The notes under the pieces are model-generated. The model had not been told where the DNA came from, made no database searches, and was given only the letters and a program-made list of their open reading frames with translations. From the NCBI RefSeq assembly GCF_003259335.1, contig NZ_QLLL01000001.1, forward strand, positions 936,345 to 1,000,344: a stretch of 64,000 nucleotides of DNA, in the 5' to 3' direction. The stretch's first letter is position 1, and each line of letters begins with the position of its first letter. This stretch comes from Chitinophaga skermanii. GTDB lineage: Bacteria; Bacteroidota; Bacteroidia; Chitinophagales; Chitinophagaceae. The position numbers were made by a program, and so were the translations under genes. This document shows, one piece after another, positions 18,401 to 24,544 of the stretch.

Positions 18401-18612
18401 GCGAATATTGCAAGTCATTAAGATTAGAGGTACTCACAACACAGAAACGAAATGAGATTATTTGGAGTATTGTCCATATGCACGTAAATCGACTCTTCAA
18501 CTTCAACCAACGTTTTTATGAATTGATAGTCTATGATTACATGGAAAGGATAGCTAGAATTGAAGTTGGTAAAGCTAGATCAGGTATGAATATAGCTTCT
18601 ATGAATCAATAA
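15469..18612 (+). CDS. lanB: LanB-type lanthipeptide dehydratase, full length
   Basis: 1047 aa, the usual size of a fused class I dehydratase. The N-terminal glutamylation domain is recognisable by MRYLNRMSTRCTPFGMFAAV (about residues 80-100) and continues to about residue 750. The C-terminal elimination domain (SpaB_C/thiopeptide type) begins near residue 765 with SWTYFKIYCNPSQFDQLL and has FFFIRYFDTAHHLRFRLF. The enzyme glutamylates Ser/Thr side chains using glutamyl-tRNA-Glu and then eliminates glutamate. Both domains are on one chain, unlike the split LanB reported for the pinensin cluster of Chitinophaga pinensis. It is flanked by the oxidoreductase (1 bp) and the transporter (24 bp). 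Confidence 0.93.
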   Translation: MLEKFFTPAQQVVARVPTKTIDTCVFEGSVKEKMKSCMDDSFFSNALYIASPALHEQIKLYLNENDATEKRTKKIEHAFMRYLNRMSTRCTPFGMFAAVGTMEIAENGDKNIVHDTSGQYLDVKLDALVLENISNRLLNEPYIRTRLQYKVNETCLFDGEDVKYINYYFLHGKRIHEVVKIDRNEYLYEVLKSGGNWVNYKEIIGTLQAYDEDLEMDDIVAFIDELIETHILITEIAPSIAGMPYQDHFMEVLERLLIKDIEGEARDLVGRVTSIFKKTRAVNKDVSLMGFVEWLIDEFTSLDIQFDPQRILHIDTYHQFEQVKIDQSIINSVMRGIEVASHFTLSSSSATVEAFKKVMEATYNEAPVSLLTVLDADMGIGYPANKLKIGANNQLLNEITALNPPAKPYTEMRWYEQHYSFWLQKYVDCIKAQEREIVLTDADLKSFQSVIPQLPDTFNAHFSIISAKNLQQNEFDHYVQFNGWAGITATNMLARFANAHPGIQKICEEAAMVEERALGEHEVMAEISHVSDAGLVNILARPLLRKYELPYLVNSQLPGERAIYPGDLQVYVKNDKVLLYAEKIQKFVKPVLTSAHNYTMSEHPVYKFLCDIQRQNTVDGVHIHLGTWVDKLDYFPRVRYQNVVLIPASWEFKESYFEPFFKQQITITEMRERLMHKLQHIRYFMVKEGDNEMYVDVTCEHHWEMFFAYIKSMKKIIIKESLFDPSQGMTNDFILPFYKKEAAQTSSKGNSAQLIRALQSATQENTQRSFYPCDSWTYFKIYCNPSQFDQLLSKEWPQLLQKWNTDYQYEPQFFFIRYFDTAHHLRFRLFNPPVEHFGNIVKDVFAHFSALPFVHNIQMEKYARELERYHPADFDVLEKVFCKDAEIVQYFLQENWQLPDFVRLQFALKNVRHYLLSFGFSLNEILQFCEVARDNFAVEFNMDLILKKQLSKNFREHREAYEATVVGLPNELPWIERGEYCKSLRLEVLTTQKRNEIIWSIVHMHVNRLFNFNQRFYELIVYDYMERIARIEVGKARSGMNIASMNQ

Positions 18613-18636
18613 TATTACAACCAAAAATTTAGATAC

Positions 18637-20868
18637 ATGTCGTTCCCCTTTATTAGGCAAATAGATAAGATGGATTGTGGACCGGTGTGTTTACAAATGA
18701 TAACGCTGTTTTATGGAAAGCATATAGAGCTTCGCTATTTGCGAGAGATTTGCGATATGGGAAAAGATGGGGTGAGTATGCTAGGAATAAAAAATGGGGC
18801 TAATACTTTGCTATTAGATGCTTTAGGTTTTCATATTACGCTTGAAGAGATTCAAGAGCAGCAAGTATTTCCAATTATAGTTGCTTGGAACCAAGAGCAC
18901 TTTGTTGTTGTACATGACGTTAAAAAGCGTGGTAGAGATTACACAGTATATGTTGCCGATCCCGCGAAACATAAACTAAAGCTAAGTGGTGATGAATTCT
19001 TACAAGGGTGGATCGGGGCTCATGGTGGCCCAACAGATAAAGGATTTTCCATGTACATCGAACCAACCGATGAATTCTATAGTACAAAAGAAAACGATAA
19101 AAAATTTCCTCCTCAACCCAAAAATAAAACGTTTTCTAAGATCACGAAAGAAATAGGTCCCCATAAGGGCTTGCTTATTAAGGTGGCACTGGGAATTTTA
19201 GTGTCTTTGGGTATACAGGTCGCGCTTCCTTTTATTACCAAATCTATGGTCGACTATGGTATTAATGGTGAAAGTATACAATTGATTGTGCTATTGTTAA
19301 CAATACAATTTGTATTTGTACTATCGAAGAGTATTGTTTATTTGTTTCGTAACTGGGCCGTATTGTATATTGGTTCACGTATTAATATTCGACTGATTTC
19401 GAATTATTTATTTAAAATGCTGCGCTTACCTGTCGTGTTTTTTGATCGAAAAAATAGTGGAGATATTGTACAAAGTATTAATGATAATGCACGAATTGAA
19501 GATTTTTTAACAACACATAGCAGTGAATTTATTATATCAATTATTACATTGGCCGTTTTTGAAATTATATTGTTAGTATTTAGTGTGAAGATATTTTTAT
19601 TCTTTTTAGCGGTATTGTTGATATACGCTGCTTGGGTGAAATATATTCTAAACAAACGTAAGAATCTCGACTATCAAAGATTTGATTGTGCTTCCAAGAA
19701 TCAAAGTTTCATGATTCAATTAGTAAATGGTGTACACGACATTAAGCTTAGTAATGCTATTACTAAGAAAATCACAGATTGGAATCAATTACAAGAATCA
19801 CTCTTTCACTATAATCAAAAGAATTTAATCCTAAAGCAAATTCAAGACCTTGGCTCCTTCTTCTTGGTGGAACTTTCATGCTTAGTAATTGTTGGTTACG
19901 TAGCTATTGGGGTTGTACGAGGTGAGCATACGCTTGGTGAACTAATTGCCTTGCAATATATATTGGCCCAGTTGTCTGCACCTGTACAAAGCTTAGTTGG
20001 CTTTTTCAAAGCATATAACGAAACAAAACTCAGCTTGAAAAGAATCGCAGAAGTAGATGAGTATCCGGCTGAAAATGAGGAAAAGGTTTATAGCCCAGGT
20101 GATTTGCAGCATTTGAATGCAACGATTAAGGTACGCAATCTGTCATTTGCTTATCCTGGCAGTATTCAAAAGAAAGTGCTAAAAGATATTAATGTTAATA
20201 TCAAAAAAGGTAAAATTAACGCTATTGTGGGCACAAGTGGAAGTGGTAAAACAACCTTTGTGAAGTTATTGATGAAAATGTATGAACCCCAAGAAGGCAG
20301 TATCTCCGTTGGTAATATTGAATTGAATGATATTGATTATGACCAATGGAGAACGGCCACAGGAGCTGTAATGCAAGATGGATATATTTTCAGCGATTCC
20401 ATCCTCAATAATATTATTATGAAGGGTGGCGAAATTAATCAAACATTATTGCAACAATCAATGGATGTTGCCAATATGCAACATTATGTACGCGATTTAC
20501 CAAATGGATTGCATACACGTATTGGTTTGGATGGTGCCGGTTTAAGTCAAGGACAGAAGCAAAGATTATTAATCGCGCGTTGTATCTACAAAAATCCACT
20601 GTTTATATTTTTTGACGAAGCTACGAACTCGCTTGATACAATAAATGAGCGGATTATCTATAACAATTTGGCTAATTATTACGAAGGGAAAACTGTGATT
20701 GTGGTAGCACATCGTCTAAGTACGGTGAAAAATGCTGACCAAATAATTGTTTTTCATGAAGGAGAAGCCGTAGAAACTGGTACGCACGATGAGCTAATTG
20801 GGTTACGTGGATATTATCACTCTTTGGTAGTAAATCAGCTTGAAAATCCTAACCTTGTAGAAGAATAG
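18637..20868 (+). CDS. lanT: C39-peptidase-containing ABC transporter (leader-cleaving exporter)
   Basis: 743 aa. The N-terminal C39 peptidase is intact, with catalytic Cys14 (KMDCGPVCLQM), His88 (EHFVVVHD) and Asp108 (VADPA). Six predicted membrane helices follow (about 165-460). The ATPase domain has Walker A GTSGSGKTTF, signature LSQGQKQR, Walker B FIFFDEA and the H-loop AHRLST. This is the PCAT architecture, which cleaves after the double glycine of the precursor leader and exports the core peptide across the inner membrane. It fits the KGG sites of the four precursors. The small membrane protein starts 2 bp after its stop. Confidence 0.94.
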   Translation: MSFPFIRQIDKMDCGPVCLQMITLFYGKHIELRYLREICDMGKDGVSMLGIKNGANTLLLDALGFHITLEEIQEQQVFPIIVAWNQEHFVVVHDVKKRGRDYTVYVADPAKHKLKLSGDEFLQGWIGAHGGPTDKGFSMYIEPTDEFYSTKENDKKFPPQPKNKTFSKITKEIGPHKGLLIKVALGILVSLGIQVALPFITKSMVDYGINGESIQLIVLLLTIQFVFVLSKSIVYLFRNWAVLYIGSRINIRLISNYLFKMLRLPVVFFDRKNSGDIVQSINDNARIEDFLTTHSSEFIISIITLAVFEIILLVFSVKIFLFFLAVLLIYAAWVKYILNKRKNLDYQRFDCASKNQSFMIQLVNGVHDIKLSNAITKKITDWNQLQESLFHYNQKNLILKQIQDLGSFFLVELSCLVIVGYVAIGVVRGEHTLGELIALQYILAQLSAPVQSLVGFFKAYNETKLSLKRIAEVDEYPAENEEKVYSPGDLQHLNATIKVRNLSFAYPGSIQKKVLKDINVNIKKGKINAIVGTSGSGKTTFVKLLMKMYEPQEGSISVGNIELNDIDYDQWRTATGAVMQDGYIFSDSILNNIIMKGGEINQTLLQQSMDVANMQHYVRDLPNGLHTRIGLDGAGLSQGQKQRLLIARCIYKNPLFIFFDEATNSLDTINERIIYNNLANYYEGKTVIVVAHRLSTVKNADQIIVFHEGEAVETGTHDELIGLRGYYHSLVVNQLENPNLVEE

Positions 20869-20870
20869 TT

Positions 20871-21263
20871 ATGCAAATTATTGACAAAATTGTAGCAAAA
20901 CAACATTTCATTCGCAAGCATATGTTAACATTGATCATATCGTCAGTGTTCACATTGGTCGCGGTCTTGTTATTTTTAATTCCTGTTACCATTCAGAAAA
21001 AATGTAGTTTCCAATTGACGAATTCCAAAGAAGTCGTTATTAAAAACCTACCTGTATTGTTTGCTAGAATGGCAGTAGGTAAAATTGTTGAACTAGAACC
21101 TCAATTGGGTAATGGTGAAAAGTTTACTGTTAAAGTGAATGATGGTAGTCGTAGTACTGGTACTTGTAAAGGCGTTATACTAAATACACAAGGTCAAATG
21201 TTGCATGGTGAAATGAACGGAAGTTGCTATATACAAACAAAAGTATATGAAATGTTATTTTAA
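20871..21263 (+). CDS. small single-pass membrane protein of the lanthipeptide operon
   Basis: 130 aa. A short basic cytoplasmic start is followed by one hydrophobic helix (about residues 19-40, LTLIISSVFTLVAVLLFLIP) and a periplasmic domain of about 90 residues with beta-rich pattern and two Cys (KKCSFQ and TGTCKG, with a third in GSCYI). Its location, 2 bp after the C39 transporter, is where many Gram-negative RiPP clusters encode an HlyD-type membrane-fusion protein. This is far shorter than an HlyD protein and I do not recognise the family. It could be a reduced adaptor, a transporter partner or a self-immunity protein. Confidence 0.7.
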   Translation: MQIIDKIVAKQHFIRKHMLTLIISSVFTLVAVLLFLIPVTIQKKCSFQLTNSKEVVIKNLPVLFARMAVGKIVELEPQLGNGEKFTVKVNDGSRSTGTCKGVILNTQGQMLHGEMNGSCYIQTKVYEMLF

Positions 21264-21284
21264 GTTTCAGTAAATGAAATTTTG

Positions 21285-21317
21285 AACGCCTTCAAATTAT
21301 GTTTGAAGGCGTTTTTA
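21285..21317 (+). terminator. intrinsic terminator of the lanthipeptide operon
   Basis: A perfect 12-bp stem (AACGCCTTCAAA at 21285-21296 with TTTGAAGGCGTT at 21302-21313) and five-base loop are followed by a T run. It lies 21 bp after the small membrane protein gene. Its 3' edge touches the stop codon of the convergent macro-domain gene. Confidence 0.9.
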
Positions 21318-21914
21318 GTGTGTCCAAATCATTCCTAGTGGATTCAATAATCTATGGTGTCGTTGAGCATCCGCAAAGTTGTCAAAGTTTAGGTGTTTGC
21401 CCAGCATTATTTCCTCATAAGCAGCGAACATTTGGCTTGCAGCTATTTTGGGATCCATTCGACCAACACCTGTACATAAACCTGGGATCGCAACGGAGTG
21501 AATTCTATCGTCATTTTGGGCTGCAATTAGAATGGCTTTCATCGCTAGGTATGCATTGATGGACGTGTTGATATTGAAATTTGTAGGAATACGCATCGTT
21601 GGTGCTGAAATTAGATGCGGAATTTTTGAATCGCCGGTTTCCAATATTATAGCCTGCCCAACTAGTAGTTCTCCAGTGGGCAGTGCTTTTATTTTTGCCT
21701 GTAACTTCTTTTCCAAATCCCATCCCAATCTCTCCGATATAGCATAGTCAAGACTTCCATCCATAAATCCAAAGGAATTAGCGGGACTTACTAAAGCATC
21801 TACAGTTAACTGGGTAATATCTGATGTAAGAATTTCTACCCCAGGAGCATTTTTAAAAAATATTCCCCAAGCCTCCACTAGTGATGGGGTAATGGCTGTT
21901 AATAGAATTCGCAT
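21315..21914 (-). CDS. macro-domain protein (ADP-ribose-binding/hydrolysing type)
   Basis: 199 aa, almost entirely one macro domain. ILTSDITQLTVDALVSPANS holds the adenine-binding Asp and the PANS segment, then GFMDGSLDYAI forms the substrate loop region, and VAIPGLCTGVGRMDP is the phosphate-binding glycine-rich loop. Macro domains bind or hydrolyse ADP-ribose, mono-ADP-ribosylated proteins or O-acetyl-ADP-ribose. It faces the lanthipeptide operon across the terminator and has its own promoter box at 21932, so a link to the lanthipeptide is not supported. No partner ADP-ribosyltransferase is adjacent. Confidence 0.88.
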   Translation of the reverse strand: MRILLTAITPSLVEAWGIFFKNAPGVEILTSDITQLTVDALVSPANSFGFMDGSLDYAISERLGWDLEKKLQAKIKALPTGELLVGQAIILETGDSKIPHLISAPTMRIPTNFNINTSINAYLAMKAILIAAQNDDRIHSVAIPGLCTGVGRMDPKIAASQMFAAYEEIMLGKHLNFDNFADAQRHHRLLNPLGMIWTH

Positions 21915-21931
21915 AGTTAGGTTTTAAACTA

Positions 21932-21939
21932 CAAAGGTA
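21932..21939 (-). promoter_or_regulatory. -7 promoter box for the macro-domain gene
   Basis: On the minus strand the bases read TACCTTTG, an exact match to the Bacteroidota -7 consensus TAnnTTTG, 17 bp before the ATG. No clear -33 TTG was found at the expected 19-21 bp spacing, so the call rests on the -7 box. Confidence 0.5.
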
Positions 21940-22326
21940 AAAAATAATGTTGGTGGCTTTGTGTATTTGTTACATAATTTTTGTGATGGTGAGTATATAA
22001 TAAGGACTGTAGTATAGCATTCAATTTTGACCAATTATTTTTGATTGTAACTTAATGTCACATTGATTATTGAAGGATTTATTCACTTGAAATTTGAAAG
22101 GATTTCGAACTAATTCTGCTGTTTGAGTAGGCGAAAAAAAATTTTTCACTCCAAAAAAACTAAGAATCAATCTATTATCATAGATGTGGAAAACAATATT
22201 CCCAAAAGAGAAATTGATTATTATGTTATTTCGAAAATTAGTTAAATATTGCAAGCGTGAGTTTTTGTTAATCGTGTTGACCAAATAGACCAAACCAATC
22301 ATTAAAATTTTTAACCTCTACGTAGA
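21940..22326. other. intergenic region with a doubtful minus-strand open frame
   Basis: 387 bp. A 93-codon minus-strand frame (22302 down to 22021) encodes a low-complexity, Asn/Phe/Ile-rich sequence with no recognisable domain or signal. Its start lies 24 bp from the ATG of the next plus-strand gene, leaving little room for two promoters. It could be a small real gene, but base composition alone would give such a frame. Confidence 0.4.
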
Positions 22327-23421
22327 ATGCGTATCGTTGCTGCATTGGCATTCTTATGCCTCATGGTCGGCTGTAAGCCTGCTATGGAAACGAAACTGAA
22401 TTTCAGCGATGTGAATACTATTGATGAAATATTATTCGAAGCGAAATCTTCCCAACAGTATACCGTGTTAATGGTAACCAACAAAACCTGTGACGTTTGT
22501 TTTTACTATAAGCGTACTCTTACACACATGGTAAAGACAAAGCCCGATCTTTTTCCCGTAAACGCGACAGTAACCTCGGTTGATGCCCGTATGGATGGTA
22601 ATATGTGGGTCAATCAAATTGTTCGTGAATACGCATTTCCACTGTTTCTTATTATCGACCCTAGTGGTAATGTGCGTGGTGTACTGAAAGGAGGAAGCGC
22701 AAAAGACTTAGTAAATGTGATGAGTAAAATTGCTGCTGGAAGTATGTATTTCTCCGAATCGAAACGCCCTTTTCTGAATATTGGTAAAGATACCAGCCAG
22801 CAGCTTAGTACAGCATCGAAGGTAGCTTTTGTTAATGACCTGTTTCATGTACTAAGTGATTTTCGTACACACGGGAAAGTTGATAGCAATGAAAATGATA
22901 GGTTGGTTAAAAGCATTCAACAACAACCATATTTTCTAAATAAGTATTTACTGTCTAAATCCCTGTACAGTTCCGGGTTGACGGATTCCGCAAAAGCAAT
23001 CAGCAATAGTATTATGAAAGAGAATTTCGGAGAGTTAGATGCTATGTTGTATCAACCTTATATGACGGAAGTACGGTTTATGGCGGATAATTCTTTCGAT
23101 ACAACGCGCCAACCCTTGCTAGTAACGGCACAAACCGATATGAATTTTGGAAATGATGTGGTGAATGCCAGGAAAAAGTTAGAAGTACCTGTTAAAAATG
23201 CTGGTACAGAGCCACTAAAGATCGAAAATGTACGTGTTTCTTGTGAATGCTTAAAGGTAGATTGGCCTAAAGAACCCATAGCAGCAGGCGCTACGAAGAA
23301 TATTATTGTCGAATACGAATTGAAGAGAACAGGACCTTTTAGTCAACATCTATTTGTTTTCTCTAATTCCCCCACCTTGCCATTATTGATCAATATAAAT
23401 GGAAATGTAACCCTTCATTAA
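22327..23421 (+). CDS. lipoprotein with thioredoxin-fold and DUF1573 domains
   Basis: 364 aa. The lipoprotein signal is MRIVAALAFLCLMVGC with lipidated Cys16. A thioredoxin-like domain covers about residues 30-140 with the redox motif CDVC in NKTCDVCFYYK and a later YAFPLFLIIDPSG (the cis-Pro strand). A middle helical region follows, and the C-terminal about 100 residues match DUF1573 (Ig-like): VKNAGTEPLKIENV, then CECLKVDWP. The combination suggests a periplasmic or surface thiol-disulfide protein; the CxxC makes redox activity possible. It heads a group of four same-strand surface genes running to 27312. Confidence 0.82.
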   Translation: MRIVAALAFLCLMVGCKPAMETKLNFSDVNTIDEILFEAKSSQQYTVLMVTNKTCDVCFYYKRTLTHMVKTKPDLFPVNATVTSVDARMDGNMWVNQIVREYAFPLFLIIDPSGNVRGVLKGGSAKDLVNVMSKIAAGSMYFSESKRPFLNIGKDTSQQLSTASKVAFVNDLFHVLSDFRTHGKVDSNENDRLVKSIQQQPYFLNKYLLSKSLYSSGLTDSAKAISNSIMKENFGELDAMLYQPYMTEVRFMADNSFDTTRQPLLVTAQTDMNFGNDVVNARKKLEVPVKNAGTEPLKIENVRVSCECLKVDWPKEPIAAGATKNIIVEYELKRTGPFSQHLFVFSNSPTLPLLININGNVTLH

Positions 23422-23443
23422 AAACTAAAACCACCAATTTTTT

Positions 23444-23704
23444 ATGAAAAAGAAAATGCTCGGATTGTTATTAGGTCTTGGCCTAATTTCCACTGCTATT
23501 TATGCGCAAACAATCATCATCAACCTGAATTATTGCGAAGAAAACGTAACGCAAGAAGGATTATATCCTCATCCCCAAGCGCATAACTGGTTTTATGCTT
23601 GTTATATCGACCAGTATGGTATGAATACCGTTGCTTACCAGTGCCCTGAAGGATTATGGTTTAATCCACGTACACAAGTATGTGATTGGCCTTGGGAGGA
23701 ATAG
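23444..23704 (+). CDS. tiny secreted peritrophin-A/CBM14-like chitin-binding protein
   Basis: 86 aa. A signal peptide (residues 1-21, LLLGLGLISTAIYAQ) is followed by one small domain with four Cys: YCEEN, FYACYI, YQCPEGLWFNPRTQVCDWP. The C-PEGLWFNP-x5-CDWP end is the hallmark of the peritrophin-A chitin-binding domain (CBM14), known mainly from arthropods and their viruses. The usual domain has six Cys; here only the four around the core remain. It lies 22 bp after the DUF1573 lipoprotein. Chitinophaga-type bacteria degrade chitin and fungal walls, so binding to chitin is a reasonable guess (inference). Confidence 0.75.
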   Translation: MKKKMLGLLLGLGLISTAIYAQTIIINLNYCEENVTQEGLYPHPQAHNWFYACYIDQYGMNTVAYQCPEGLWFNPRTQVCDWPWEE

Positions 23705-23827
23705 TGTGCATTTATGTACACTGCCTTGATGGACAATAATTAATGCATCAGCCATCACAACTACTTACCATTTGTATGATTTCGAATAAGTACAATGGTA
23801 AGTAGTTATTGTATAAAAATAATTAAT

Positions 23828-24544
23828 ATGAAGAAACTACTCGTCATTTTATTCATTACAGTGAGTTGTGCTGCGCAAGCACAGAAATTGCCCAATACAC
23901 AAAGTGTCCCCATTTGGGCAAATAATTTGAAAGTGGATGGAAATATTGAAGATTGGGGGGAATTGAAAAGCTTTAATAAAGATGGAAACTTCTGGTACAG
24001 TATTGCCAACGATAATGAATTTATCTACCTAGCTATAAAAAAAACTTACAATATTACAAAGGCAATTAGCAGAACAGGTATCCAATTTTATATCAGCAAG
24101 AACGGAGAGAAAAACATTGCTTCTGCTCCATTGGTTCAGTTCCCAGTTGTAGTGGCCAATAATAAGCGTATTCCCATGGGACAGTGGAATGAGATAGCTG
24201 TAAAAGATATACCTGCTATTAGCGACTCCGTAATATCCATTTATAATGAGTTTGGTATCAAGGTTGGATGGGAGTTCAGTTTTGAAAAGAGCCTCTATGT
24301 CTATGAATTACGTGTACCAAGGAAATTACTCGATATTGATGCGAATACAAGCAAGTTTACTTACAATATTTGCATGATGGGAACTGGCCAACGTGGTCGT
24401 ACTTCTATATTTTTAACGCCAGGCCTAAAAATGATTTCTGCTAATGGAAGTGAAATGACTGAAGAGGATAAGCAAAAACGTGTTGATGCAGATACAGTAT
24501 CGGAGTTTTGGGCGGAATATACCATAGCTAAAAAGGAGGTGTGA
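23828..24544 (+). CDS. secreted CBM9-like carbohydrate-binding protein
   Basis: 238 aa from the ATG at 23828; the in-frame ATG at 23795 would put 11 residues before the signal peptide (MKKLLVILFITVSCAAQAQ). The mature protein starts a beta-sandwich with LKVDGNIEDWGELKSF and FWYSIANDNEFIYLAIK, the pattern of family 9 carbohydrate-binding and DOMON-like domains. These bind sugar chain ends or haem. No catalytic domain is attached. Its stop overlaps the start of the following receptor gene (TGATG), so the two are translationally coupled and the protein may capture ligand for that receptor. Confidence 0.72.
   Translation: MKKLLVILFITVSCAAQAQKLPNTQSVPIWANNLKVDGNIEDWGELKSFNKDGNFWYSIANDNEFIYLAIKKTYNITKAISRTGIQFYISKNGEKNIASAPLVQFPVVVANNKRIPMGQWNEIAVKDIPAISDSVISIYNEFGIKVGWEFSFEKSLYVYELRVPRKLLDIDANTSKFTYNICMMGTGQRGRTSIFLTPGLKMISANGSEMTEEDKQKRVDADTVSEFWAEYTIAKKEV

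Noticed and set aside
15469..18612. Reading the large protein as two separate genes like the split LanB of pinensin
   Set aside because: One uninterrupted frame carries both the glutamylation and elimination domains.
22021..22302. 93-codon minus-strand frame
   Set aside because: Low-complexity Asn/Ile/Phe-rich sequence without family or signal, so kept only as a remark on the intergenic region.
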